A stretch of 52,121 nucleotides of DNA from CAZHTS01 sp964535315 (GTDB taxonomy: Bacteria; Chloroflexota; Anaerolineae; Anaerolineales; Anaerolineaceae). Made by a program: the position numbers and the translations under genes. Location of the stretch: contig CAZHTS010000032.1 in NCBI GenBank assembly GCA_964535315.1, forward strand, positions 1 through 52,121, read 5' to 3'. Shown here in pieces: positions 16,014 through 24,668 of the stretch (position 1 is its first letter; every line of letters starts with the position of its first letter). The notes beneath the pieces are model-generated. The model had not been told where the DNA came from and made no database searches. It saw only the letters and a list, made by a program, of their open reading frames with translations.

Positions 16014-17174
16014 ATGAACTCAAAACGAACCTGGTTATTGGTTACATTCTTGCAGGCCGTACTGTTTGGCCTGTCATTTGCCGGCGGGTGGATTACCCAT
16101 CAACGCTTCTTTGCATACGAAGGAATGTCGTATCCGGTTTTCGAGGAAGCCTATCAGCTCTTGAGCGAGAACGGCCTCAAAGAAGTTCCACAAAGTAAAG
16201 ATCGGGAATACGCCATGATACGTGGCGTTTTACAGGCGTATAACGATCCGTACACCATTCTTGTCGAGCCTGCTGCCCATGAATTACAACTCAACCAGTT
16301 AGAAGGGAAATACGGTGGCATAGGCGTACGTATCGAACAAGATGAGGGTAAGAACTTTCTCCTGTATCCTTTCCCGGACTCTCCGGCGGCGAAAGCCGGT
16401 ATACACGACGGGGATCGCTTACTTTCTATCGGTGAGCTTACCGTTACCCCCGCAACCAGCCTGGATATCATTCGCTCTGCCATTCGTGGGCCGGTCGGCG
16501 AAAGTATCCTGGTTACCGTGGGACGCCCCCCCAGTTTTACGCCGGAGTCATTTAACATCGAACGTGCTGAGATCGCCTCACCTTCCACCAGCTGGAATCT
16601 GGCGACCACCAACCAGCGGGTGGGGATCATTCATAACACGGTTATTGCCCAGACCACACCGCTCGAGATCCAGAAAGCCATTCAGGAATTACAAAATCAG
16701 GGCGCACAATATTTCGTCCTCGACCTGCGCTCAAATGGCGGCGGGCTGGTCGAAGCCGGCATCGATGTCGCCCGTCTATTTTTGACGCAAGGGCCCATCG
16801 TCCAACAACAATTTGGCACAAAGCCTGTGGAGACCTATACTGTGAAAACGGACGGCGAATTTTCAAAACTTCCACTCGCCGTTCTGGTAAACCACCAGAC
16901 CGCCAGTGCGGCCGAAATCATTGCCGGAGCGCTACAGACGCAAAAACGGGCCCACCTGATCGGCACAAACACTTATGGCAAGAACACTATCCAGCTTATC
17001 TTCAACCTTCAAGATGGTTCCAGCTTACACGTGACTTCGGCCTACTGGTGGTTTGCCGGTCAAACCCCGCCAACACCCGACAAACCGCTGCAACTGGCCC
17101 CAGACATCCTTTTACCGGATGATGCCAGCGATAATGATTACTTGCAGGCTGCCATCACCGAGCTGGCTCATTGA
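16014..17174 (+). CDS. S41 family C-terminal processing protease
   Basis: The ATG at 16014 gives a 386-residue protein with an N-terminal membrane anchor (residues 5-27); an earlier in-frame start at 15897 would overlap the divergent gene and hide the anchor. A PDZ domain spans about 95-180 (GIGVRIEQ ... DSPAAKAGIHDGDRLLSIG). The protease core has catalytic Ser298 in NHQTASAAEI and Lys323 in GTNTYGKNTIQ, 25 apart as in CtpA. It would process or degrade envelope proteins outside the membrane. TACAAT lies 7 nt before the ATG and there is no Shine-Dalgarno, so it may be leaderless. The 3' end overlaps convergent mocA by 7 bp. Confidence 0.92.
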   Translation: MNSKRTWLLVTFLQAVLFGLSFAGGWITHQRFFAYEGMSYPVFEEAYQLLSENGLKEVPQSKDREYAMIRGVLQAYNDPYTILVEPAAHELQLNQLEGKYGGIGVRIEQDEGKNFLLYPFPDSPAAKAGIHDGDRLLSIGELTVTPATSLDIIRSAIRGPVGESILVTVGRPPSFTPESFNIERAEIASPSTSWNLATTNQRVGIIHNTVIAQTTPLEIQKAIQELQNQGAQYFVLDLRSNGGGLVEAGIDVARLFLTQGPIVQQQFGTKPVETYTVKTDGEFSKLPLAVLVNHQTASAAEIIAGALQTQKRAHLIGTNTYGKNTIQLIFNLQDGSSLHVTSAYWWFAGQTPPTPDKPLQLAPDILLPDDASDNDYLQAAITELAH

Positions 17175-17773
17175 TTGACCGGTCTCTGGCGGGCGTAATC
17201 CTCAGGAGTATCCAGGTCGGCCAGAATGCTGGGCGTATCGACCAGGTGGTAGCAGATTTCATCGACGTGCGCTTTGAGGAAATCACGCATGGTCATCTGA
17301 TAGGCTGGATCCAACAATTCTTGCCACAAAGATCTGGCGATAATCCAGGGGTGCCCACGCTGCATTTGATAACTGGGCACCACCAGGCGCGCCTGGGTCG
17401 TGCGATATACCGCCATCACATCCTGAACCGTACGCGCCTCAATCTGCGGTTGGTCGCCCAGCACAATCAAAGCCGCCTCGACTTCATCCGAAATGCAACG
17501 CAGCCCGGTGCGCAATGAGGTTAGCATCTGGCCGTCGTTATATTCTGCATTGAAGGCGATACAAACCGGCATGTTTTGAAGAACTTCCTCAACCTGGCAA
17601 TGGGCGCCACCAGTAACAACAGCCACTTCGGCTACCTGCGCCGCCAGTAACGTGGAGATCACCTGGCCAATCACCGTTGTTTTTCCCCAGGGTAATATCA
17701 TTTTGGGCTGTCCCATGCGTTGTGACAGGCCAGCCGCCAGTACCACTGCGCCGACTTTATTTGCACTCATCAT
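17168..17773 (-). CDS. mocA: MocA-like molybdopterin nucleotidyltransferase
   Basis: The start is set at the ATG of 17771-17773, which forms an ATGA overlap with the upstream stop and has GGAG upstream. The 201-residue protein is a GT-A nucleotidyltransferase with GAVVLAAGLSQRMGQPKMILPWG at the N-terminus and ALIVLGDQPQI as the metal-binding strand, the MocA/MobA pattern. MocA transfers CMP to molybdopterin to give the MCD form used by hydroxylases in Proteobacteria. It is the last gene of the 18-gene array and the second MocA domain in a row. Confidence 0.85.
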   Translation of the reverse strand: MMSANKVGAVVLAAGLSQRMGQPKMILPWGKTTVIGQVISTLLAAQVAEVAVVTGGAHCQVEEVLQNMPVCIAFNAEYNDGQMLTSLRTGLRCISDEVEAALIVLGDQPQIEARTVQDVMAVYRTTQARLVVPSYQMQRGHPWIIARSLWQELLDPAYQMTMRDFLKAHVDEICYHLVDTPSILADLDTPEDYARQRPVNQ

Positions 17774-19095
17774 TCTATCTCCATCAAACGCTGATAATCC
17801 TCGGGGGTATCCACATCTAGCAACAGGTTTGCATCGTTCCACGGCAACCAGGTGACCGGGTAATGCGAAAAAATTGCCCGCCCCCCCACATCGCCTTGCA
17901 ATTGTACCAGATCCTTAAAAGCGACGCGATCAAACAGTACCGGATTTGCCCGCCGGCCATCGATAAGCGGGGCGATTAAAGGCGCCAGACTTTGCCGGTG
18001 CATAGTGATCTGGCTGGATAGGAGTGTGGCGGGGATTTGAGGCTGGTCTGCCAGCAAAAAAACAGCCGCACCACAATTTTCCGGCAAATGTTGTAAGCCA
18101 ACCTGGATTGAGCGGCTTTGCCCAGCCTGCCATTCAGCATTATGGGCAAATTGCACCGGCAGTCCTTGCAACGCAGTTCTGATAGCTGCGTCCTCTTTGC
18201 CGGTAACCACTACCACCGGCCACAGACCGCCTTGTAAGGCGGTTTCGGCAACCTGCCGCACCAGTGGTTTGCCTCGCCACGTCAGCAACATTTTAGCCTC
18301 ACCGTACCGGCTGGCAGCCCCCGCCGCCAGCACAACTCCCCCGATGGGCTCATACACGGCATGCACGGCGTGCTCAGGGTCGCACAAAGTCGTGATCAAA
18401 ATAGAATCATAGGCGGAAAGCAATCCCCGGGCCAGTTCACCGGCCTGGCTCAACAGATCTGTCGTATCTGCCTGATTAAAAATAAGCACCCGGCGCGCCT
18501 GGGGCGGGATATTTTTTAGGCCGCCCAGGGGGTGTTCCAGATAGCGTTTCAGTACATCCGGGGTGATCGTTTCTCCCATTTGCACACCCGCCAGAGCGCT
18601 AAAACGCTCCGGGCGGTGGACATGCTCACTGCTCAATGCACGGTTCAGGCCAGAAAGGCCAACAAGTACGGCAACTTCCTCTACCCATTCCGGAATTGGG
18701 GGCTCGTGCTCTGCCGGGGCTTTAAGCGCCAGCTGGCGCGAGCCGTCCGCCTCAATCAATACCGGCAAAGAAAGCCGGCTGGCAAGGCGTTGTAGCGCGT
18801 TCAAAACGACAAAATCCAGGCTTTCGGTACGCTCGTTGGCTCCAATGGGACCAGTCAAAACACTGACCCCTGGCGGCGCACCTGATTCAAGGGCCTCGAT
18901 ATCCTCAACGCCATTGACAACGATATGCCGGTCTGCTGCGCGCAACTGCCTGACGCCCAAGTGCGAACTGGCCGTAACCAGTACAGGGGATGGTAACTGG
19001 CGCGCCAACTGAAACATGGCCGTCGTTTTGCCGCCCGAACCAACCAACGCCATGCGGATCGTAGCAGAAGCGCGCAGCCCTTGTGCCAGGTTCAT
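17770..19095 (-). CDS. YqeC-MocA fusion: selenium-cofactor protein joined to nucleotidyltransferase
   Basis: Residues 1-245 match YqeC (putative selenium-dependent hydroxylase accessory): P-loop-like VGSGGKTT (18-25), VTASSHLG, LIEADGSR (113-120), and a late FNQAD. Residues 252-441 are a MocA nucleotidyltransferase (GGVVLAAGAASRYGEAKMLL, FLLADQPQI, DVDTPEDY). The two are usually separate proteins. The fusion suggests that selenium-related maturation and nucleotide attachment to molybdopterin occur together. It lies between yqeB (6 bp) and a free mocA (4-bp overlap). Confidence 0.85.
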   Translation of the reverse strand: MNLAQGLRASATIRMALVGSGGKTTAMFQLARQLPSPVLVTASSHLGVRQLRAADRHIVVNGVEDIEALESGAPPGVSVLTGPIGANERTESLDFVVLNALQRLASRLSLPVLIEADGSRQLALKAPAEHEPPIPEWVEEVAVLVGLSGLNRALSSEHVHRPERFSALAGVQMGETITPDVLKRYLEHPLGGLKNIPPQARRVLIFNQADTTDLLSQAGELARGLLSAYDSILITTLCDPEHAVHAVYEPIGGVVLAAGAASRYGEAKMLLTWRGKPLVRQVAETALQGGLWPVVVVTGKEDAAIRTALQGLPVQFAHNAEWQAGQSRSIQVGLQHLPENCGAAVFLLADQPQIPATLLSSQITMHRQSLAPLIAPLIDGRRANPVLFDRVAFKDLVQLQGDVGGRAIFSHYPVTWLPWNDANLLLDVDTPEDYQRLMEIE

Positions 19096-19101
19096 AGGGG
19101 G

Positions 19102-19917
19102 TTAAAACGCCTCTTTGATCGCCGGCCGCAGCGGCGCAAAACTAAAAATAGCCTCTACGACACCGCCGCCAATAGCAAGCGCCTTGTCAGAAACCAGCGT
19201 ACATAGCCGGGCATCCATGCGCGGATCCAAATCGCCGATTTTCATCCCTTCATACACCGGCAAGCCATCTTGCAGCAGGCCGCGCAAAAAACCGTCAAAA
19301 GCAGCAATGATCGGCTTGCCGTTGACGTCAGCGATGATTTGCCCTGCCCGAACCTGTGCGCCGATATCTACATGGTTGGCCAGTACGCCCGCTGCCGGCG
19401 CACGCAGTACACGATCTGACTGATGGTTGGACACTGCTTCGGGTAGACCGGTATCGCTCTCGGCAGAGCCGTTCCAGATAACCCGGCCCAGAGTGGGCCC
19501 ACGCTTCGTTTCGATAACCGCGTGGCAGTTTTCGCCCGCGACAAAGCCAGGGCCAAGGCCGATCATCAATGGCGCCGCGCGGCAATCCAAATCGGGTGTC
19601 TTTTTGGTCATACGTGCATCAATAATAACCTGAGGCGCAAGCACGTGTCGTATTTCAGCCGGCGGATCGATCAATACCGGGATATTGTTGTCCGATAATA
19701 CCCGCTCAACTTCCTGTGCATTTTGAACCAGGCTGGCGTTCACGCCTTCGATACAGATATTCTGGCTGTACACTGCCTGACCAAACGAAACCAGACGACG
19801 AACTGCTAACGGTTGCTGTAATTCGCTGACGACCACTTTCAAGCCAATCCGATACAAACGTAGCGCAACACCACTGGCGAGATCCCCGCCACCTCTCAAT
19901 AAGACAGTAAACGACAT
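19102..19917 (-). CDS. yqeB: YqeB/EF2563 family selenium-dependent molybdenum hydroxylase maturation protein
   Basis: The start at the ATG of 19915-19917 is favoured by AGGAG 7 nt upstream; an earlier in-frame start would lie inside the previous gene. The 271-residue product begins VLLRGGGDLASGVALRLYRIG, a Rossmann-like glycine turn, and contains LIDPPAEI, IGLGPGFVAGENCHAVIETKRG and a biotinyl/lipoyl-like segment (VLRAPAAGVL ... VRAGQIIADV). EF2563 proteins mark gene sets for hydroxylases with labile selenium. Its exact reaction is unknown. Confidence 0.88.
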   Translation of the reverse strand: MSFTVLLRGGGDLASGVALRLYRIGLKVVVSELQQPLAVRRLVSFGQAVYSQNICIEGVNASLVQNAQEVERVLSDNNIPVLIDPPAEIRHVLAPQVIIDARMTKKTPDLDCRAAPLMIGLGPGFVAGENCHAVIETKRGPTLGRVIWNGSAESDTGLPEAVSNHQSDRVLRAPAAGVLANHVDIGAQVRAGQIIADVNGKPIIAAFDGFLRGLLQDGLPVYEGMKIGDLDPRMDARLCTLVSDKALAIGGGVVEAIFSFAPLRPAIKEAF

Positions 19918-19925
19918 ACGGACTC

Positions 19926-22145
19926 CTACTCGAGCTTCCCCAGGCCAGATAGCACTCGTTCCGGGATGAGGGGAAATTGATCGTACCACACATTGGTGGC
20001 CGTGTGAACCGCATTAATAATTGCTCCGGCCAACGGCAGGTAGGGCATTTCGCCCATGCCGCGAGCTCCCCACGGGCCAATTGGATCAGGGTATTCCAAT
20101 ATCACAGATTCCACTTTCTCGGGGATATCCAGTACAGTTGGGATCAGATAAGTGGATAACGTTGGGGTAAGCACCCGCCCATCTTTCTGGACAAAATTTT
20201 CCAGGATCACGTAGCCGGCTGCCTGGACGACGGCGCCCTCCACCTGTCCTTGCACCTGTTGAGGATTGACCGCCCGGCCAACGTCATCAGCGCAAATGAC
20301 ACGCACCAGCCGCACCTGCCCGGTTTCGGTATCTACCTCTACCTCAACCGCTTCAGCCACGTAGCCATAAGCAAAATTGGGTTCGGACTTACCGGTTTCT
20401 GCATCGTATGGCGTGGTGCGCGGCGGACGATACTGATATTTGCCTATCGCCGGGCGTTCCTCGGCGCGCCATTTCTCCAGGGCGACCTGTGCTGCGCCGC
20501 GAATCGAATTGCCCGCCATAAAGGTCATGCGTGACGCCGATACGCTGCCCGAGTTATCGGTATAGGCTGTATCCGATGCTACCAGCCTTACACGCTCAAT
20601 AGGCAGTTCGAGGGCCTCGGCGGCCATTTGTATAAAAGCGGTATGGGCGCCCTGACCGACTTCGGCGCCAGCATGATGCAACACCGCTTCTTTGATCTCT
20701 GTGTCGCCGAACAATTCGATTGTTGCAGTGCATTGCTCCGGCGCCCCAAATGAAAAGCCAACGTTTTTGAACGCACATCCAAATCCCAACGCCCGGCGCA
20801 AATGCGGCTTTTCCGGCACTTCCCAGGACAGCGCGCCGGGATATTTCCACCCCTCCGGTGTATTTTGCCAGCCGGCAGCCAGGGCGCACTGTTCTACCAC
20901 CTGGGTGATACTGACACCTTTGGGCAACGGCGTGCCCACAGACAATAAAGCGCCCTCCGTCAGCAAATTGCGCATCCGAATTTCTACCGGATCCATCCCT
21001 AACGCTTCGGCCAACCTGTTCATCTGCGTCTCGGCCTCGAAAGCGCCCTGTGGGCCGCCAAAACCGCGAAAGGCGCCGTTGGGCAGGTTGTTGGTGTATA
21101 CCGCATAGGCATCTACAGACACGTTGGGAATCTGGTATGGCCCAGTACACATCAAGGTTGCATTGCCCAGCACCTTGGTTGAGGTATATGCATACGCGCC
21201 GCCATCTGCAATTACTTCAACGCGAGCAGCAACCAGTTTGCCTTCCTTGGTTGCTCCCCAGCGCGCTCGTAACAGATAGGGGTGTCTTTTATGATGTCCA
21301 ATGATCGACTCTTCGCGGCTCCAAATGATTTTGACCGGTCGCCGAATGCCACGTTGATTGAGGCGATAGGCGGCCAACGCCAGCACAATTTGCACCGACA
21401 TGTCTTCTCGACCGCCAAAAGCGCCACCGATTGCCGGATAAATAACCCGCACCTGTTCTTCTGGCAGATTGAGCGCATGTGCGATTTGCTCACGGTCCTC
21501 GTGCGTCCATTGCCCTGCCACAATCACGGTAACGCGGTCTTCTTCATCCATGTAACCCAGCCCGGCTTCGGGCTGCAAATAGGCATGCTCTTGAGCCGGT
21601 GTGTGATATTCTCCTTCAACCACGACATCGGCCTGAGCAAACGCCTGATCCACGTCGCCTTTACGAATGCGATAGTGGCAAAACACGTTCGAGCCCCGGT
21701 CTGGATGTAACAGGGTGTCGACCGACATGGCCGCCACCGGATCGGTCACCAGCGGTAAATCTTCGTATATAACAACGATTTTCTCACATGCTTTTGCAGC
21801 AATTTTTTCGGTTTCTGCAACAACCACTGCCACTTGATCGCCAACAAAACGTACGCGGTCGGCGTAGGGTTTGTTGGAACCCGGGCCACATAACACCGGT
21901 TGGTCCGGCATGATCAGGCCATATTCATTTACGGGAACATCTTTCGCCGTTAGCACGCACAGCACCCCAGGCATACTCTCTGCCTGGCTGATATCAATAC
22001 TGCGAATGACGGCGTGCGGTCGTTGGGCAAACAGGATTTTCATGTATGCCTGATCGGGCAAATTGATATCGCCCGGGTATAGCGCTTCGCCTTTAACCTT
22101 GGCAACAGCGTCTACTCTGGGAACCGATTGACCGACGTAGGTCAT
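19926..22145 (-). CDS. Molybdenum hydroxylase C, molybdopterin-binding large subunit (xanthine dehydrogenase family)
   Basis: The 739-residue protein has the hammerhead domain (1-~125: SVPRVDAVAKVKGEALYPGDI) followed by the Mo-binding domain. Visible motifs are IGGAFGGRED, the substrate-site arginine loop NGAFRGFGGPQ, and the active-site glutamate in GARGMGEMPYLP. It lacks its own iron-sulfur domain, which sits in the partner gene at 22548-23787. Substrates in the family include xanthine, nicotinate, aldehydes and CO; the motifs exclude CO dehydrogenase but not the others. AGGAGG precedes the ATG at 22143-22145. Confidence 0.92.
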   Translation of the reverse strand: MTYVGQSVPRVDAVAKVKGEALYPGDINLPDQAYMKILFAQRPHAVIRSIDISQAESMPGVLCVLTAKDVPVNEYGLIMPDQPVLCGPGSNKPYADRVRFVGDQVAVVVAETEKIAAKACEKIVVIYEDLPLVTDPVAAMSVDTLLHPDRGSNVFCHYRIRKGDVDQAFAQADVVVEGEYHTPAQEHAYLQPEAGLGYMDEEDRVTVIVAGQWTHEDREQIAHALNLPEEQVRVIYPAIGGAFGGREDMSVQIVLALAAYRLNQRGIRRPVKIIWSREESIIGHHKRHPYLLRARWGATKEGKLVAARVEVIADGGAYAYTSTKVLGNATLMCTGPYQIPNVSVDAYAVYTNNLPNGAFRGFGGPQGAFEAETQMNRLAEALGMDPVEIRMRNLLTEGALLSVGTPLPKGVSITQVVEQCALAAGWQNTPEGWKYPGALSWEVPEKPHLRRALGFGCAFKNVGFSFGAPEQCTATIELFGDTEIKEAVLHHAGAEVGQGAHTAFIQMAAEALELPIERVRLVASDTAYTDNSGSVSASRMTFMAGNSIRGAAQVALEKWRAEERPAIGKYQYRPPRTTPYDAETGKSEPNFAYGYVAEAVEVEVDTETGQVRLVRVICADDVGRAVNPQQVQGQVEGAVVQAAGYVILENFVQKDGRVLTPTLSTYLIPTVLDIPEKVESVILEYPDPIGPWGARGMGEMPYLPLAGAIINAVHTATNVWYDQFPLIPERVLSGLGKLE

Positions 22146-22185
22146 TGTAGCCTCCTTGATAAAAACAGAGAACCGTCGACGTAAA

Positions 22186-22551
22186 TCAGCGTGCCTTCTT
22201 CACCTTTCTGGCGCGGATAGGGGGAGCATCCATAGGGCCATAGCGAGGGGGTGCAAAAATGCTGTACACGATGAAAGCTATTAACATAAAGACGGCGTAA
22301 AGCGCCAATGCAATAGCAACCGTCCCCAGAATGTCGATATACAATAGCGGATATCGTCCTGGGGCGATTAAATCAGACGGAATGGGAAACCAGTGCTTGA
22401 GTTTATTCTGCTCAAGGATGACCTGCGTGGCGGCGTAAGAAATGATCGGGATCAAGATGATAAAGGCAAACCCGACCCCGCGCCAGATAGGATGGATTTC
22501 TCTCCCTCCACTTTTTTGGGCCTGTTGATCACGATAAGAATACTTGCTCAT
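22186..22551 (-). CDS. Small two-TM membrane protein inside the hydroxylase cluster
   Basis: The 121-residue protein has two membrane segments (about 25-45 and 74-98). A loop between them contains the Pro-rich LKHWFPIPSDLIAPGRYP, and the tail is basic and proline-rich (APPRYGPMDAPPIRARKVKK). AGGAGGTAGGAC precedes the ATG, and ATGA overlaps the stop of the FAD/2Fe-2S gene. No family is recognised. Its position between the two subunits of hydroxylase C suggests a membrane anchor or electron-transfer partner, which is inference. Confidence 0.75.
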   Translation of the reverse strand: MSKYSYRDQQAQKSGGREIHPIWRGVGFAFIILIPIISYAATQVILEQNKLKHWFPIPSDLIAPGRYPLLYIDILGTVAIALALYAVFMLIAFIVYSIFAPPRYGPMDAPPIRARKVKKAR

Positions 22552-23787
22552 GTCCTACCTCCTGATGCACGCTCGATTGCCTGCACAATTTTGTAATACC
22601 CGGTGCAACGGCATAAGTTGCCGGTGATGGCCTGTTTAATTTCCTCCTGCGAAGGCGTCGGGCGCTCCTCCAGCAGTTTGGTTGCCGACATGACAAACCC
22701 AGGGGTGCAGTACCCACACTGCACAGCGCCTTCTTCAACAAACGCTTGTTGAACAGGGTGTAACTGGCCATCTTGCGCCAGACCTTCTACTGTAAAAATC
22801 TCTGCCCCATGGGCGCGCGGTGCAGGCACCATACAACTCATCACCGCCACCCCATCCAGGTAAGCAGTACAGGCGCCGCATTCACCCTCGGCGCAGCCCT
22901 CTTTTGTACCTGTCAGACCGGCCTCTTCACGCAGCAAACGCAAGAGGGTTTTATCATGCCCGCTCGAAAAACGATACTCCTTGCCGTTGATGTGCGTGAC
23001 AATATCACTTTGCCCGGCGCCGTGTTGTTCACTGGTCGAAAGAGTGCTCGGGGTGTTGGTCTCCTTCCCCCATAATAGCACCGGGTGTTCGGGGAAGCCT
23101 GCTCGCTCGCTGCCGGTCGCCAGCGCCTGTAAACCACGGCGTGTAACGACCCGCACCATATTGCGGCGATAAACGGCGGAACTGCGCACATCGCTGATGG
23201 GGCGAACAGCCAGCACCGCCAGGTCTGCCGCTTTTTGGATCGTTTCGGGGGTCAAACGTTGGCCCAACAGAAATTCTTCTGCCTCACAGGCATGTACGAT
23301 TGTCGGCGCAACTGCACCGTAAGTCAGCGCCGCCGAGCGGACAATGTCATCCTCAAACGTTAGCACGATGCTGACATTCAGCAACGAAATTGCCTGAGCG
23401 CGGCGCAAAGCGAATTTTGTAAATGTACCGCGTTGATCTGAACGCATTGCCGGGAAAGTAATTTCAACCAACATTTCATCCGGGCTCATCACCGTACGTC
23501 GNNNNNNNNNNNNNNNNNNNNNNNNNNNNNNNNNNNNNNNNNNNNNNNNNNNNNNNNNNNNNNNNNNNNNNNNNNNNNNNNNNNNNNNNNNNNNNNNNNN
23601 NCGTGATTTCATCCAACCCCGGAATGCGAGAAACATCGATTAGTGTTTCAATCCCCTTACGGACACCGCGTTCCATTTCCAGGATCAGATCGGTGGCGCC
23701 GGCAACGATGCGCGCCCGTTCACCCTGCGCCGCCAGCACAGCCAATACCTCGTCGATATCGGTAGCATTGATGTAGTTATGCCACAT
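22548..23787 (-). CDS. Molybdenum hydroxylase C, fused FAD-binding and [2Fe-2S] subunit, interrupted by assembly gap
   Basis: Translation from the ATG at 23785-23787 gives 62 residues of an FAD domain (RIVAGATDLILEMERG is the first FAD motif) up to the 100-N gap. After the gap 317 residues continue from the FAD domain (RRTVMSPDEMLVEITFP onward) into a [2Fe-2S] domain with GCAEGECGACTAYLDG, QCGYCTPG and CRCTGYYKI, giving all eight cluster cysteines. The two sides are in different frames across the 100 N, but the gap size is a placeholder. By comparison with the 291-residue paralogue at 37058-37933, about 93 residues (~280 bp) are missing. FAD-then-FeS fusion order is less common than separate subunits. 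Confidence 0.82.
23502..23601. other. 100-N scaffold gap in the FAD/2Fe-2S gene
   Basis: There are exactly 100 unknown bases. The missing part should encode the second FAD-binding loop (the paralogue's ATLGGNVSHALPAADG region). Confidence 0.99.
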
Positions 23788-24592
23788 TGGAACTCTCCTT
23801 CGGCGTATATTTCATACTCTGACCATTGCCCCCATTGCGGATCATGATGATTTCAGCCAGGATGCTGATAGCGATTTCTTCTGGGGTCTCTGCCCGAATC
23901 TCCAGACCGATCGGAGAATGAACTCGATCGATTTTCTCGGGCGCAACCCCGGCTTCTAAAATACCTTTCCGCGATGTGATCCAGCGCCGTTTTGAACCAA
24001 TGACACCGATATAGGCAGCCGGCGATTCCAATAATGCCGGCAAACCAGGAATATCCACAGTAACCCCACGCGTGGCCAAAACGACGTAACAATTGGGGCC
24101 GATTGTAAAATGTTTGGGCAAATCTTGCATTGCCACCGGGTAAAACTCGTGGGCATCCGGCACCGACTCCGGGGTACAAAACTCAGGACGGTCGTCAGAC
24201 ACCACCACACGGAAACCCATCCAGCGCCCCAGGTGGGCCACTGTCCTACCAACATGCCCCCCTCCAATAATCAACAAAACCGGTTTGGGTAAAAGGGGTT
24301 CTACAACCACATCCACCTGCCCGCCGCACAACCCGACATCGCCTCGTTCGGGGCTGATCATGTTGTAGTGCAGTAACCGCGAACGTCCATCTTCCAATGC
24401 GCTCAACGCCTCTTTAATCACCGCATCCTCAATGCCCCCTCCGCCGACGGTGCCGGTGATTTGCCCATCTGGATATACCAGCATTTTACTGCCCTCGTGG
24501 CGAGGTGTAGAACCCTGCGTTTGCACCACGGTGCAAATGGCGACAGATTTACCCTCTTCCTCCAACCTGGCAAGCTCTTTGAAGAAAGACAT
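23777..24592 (-). CDS. xdhC: XdhC/CoxI family Mo-hydroxylase maturation protein
   Basis: The 271-residue protein has the XdhC N-domain (VVQTQGSTPRHEGSKMLVYPDG, TVGGGGIEDAV) and a C-terminal Rossmann domain (LLIIGGGHVGRTVAHLG). XdhC binds Mo cofactor, promotes its sulfuration and inserts it into xanthine dehydrogenase-type apoenzymes. AGGAGG precedes the ATG. The 3' end overlaps the FAD/2Fe-2S gene start by 11 bp, so translation is coupled. A long perfect palindrome lies directly upstream. Confidence 0.93.
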   Translation of the reverse strand: MSFFKELARLEEEGKSVAICTVVQTQGSTPRHEGSKMLVYPDGQITGTVGGGGIEDAVIKEALSALEDGRSRLLHYNMISPERGDVGLCGGQVDVVVEPLLPKPVLLIIGGGHVGRTVAHLGRWMGFRVVVSDDRPEFCTPESVPDAHEFYPVAMQDLPKHFTIGPNCYVVLATRGVTVDIPGLPALLESPAAYIGVIGSKRRWITSRKGILEAGVAPEKIDRVHSPIGLEIRAETPEEIAISILAEIIMIRNGGNGQSMKYTPKESSNVA

Positions 24593-24609
24593 ACTTTAAC
24601 CTCCTGTGG

Positions 24610-24637
24610 GTTAGCGCCGGCTTGAGCCGGCGCTAAC
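24610..24637. repeat. Perfect 13-bp-arm palindrome inside the operon
   Basis: GTTAGCGCCGGCT (24610-24622) and AGCCGGCGCTAAC (24625-24637) are exact inverted copies separated by 2 nt. The element lies in the largest gap of the array (76 bp), between the hydroxylase B large subunit and xdhC. No T-run follows it on minus, so it is not a classic terminator. An mRNA-processing or stability hairpin is possible. Confidence 0.6.
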
Positions 24638-24668
24638 TAAAAACCATATCCCGAAGACCGCAGCGCGC

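Noticed and set aside
18563..19012. 149-codon plus-strand frame opposite the YqeC-MocA fusion
   Set aside because: Antisense shadow of a gene with clear domain motifs; low-complexity Arg/Ser/Thr-rich composition.
22548..23787. FAD/2Fe-2S gene as a frameshifted pseudogene
   Set aside because: The frame change coincides with a placeholder 100-N gap; both sides are intact and family-like.
24610..24637. Palindrome as a Rho-independent terminator
   Set aside because: No T-run follows on either strand in the right place, and co-directional genes continue closely on both sides.
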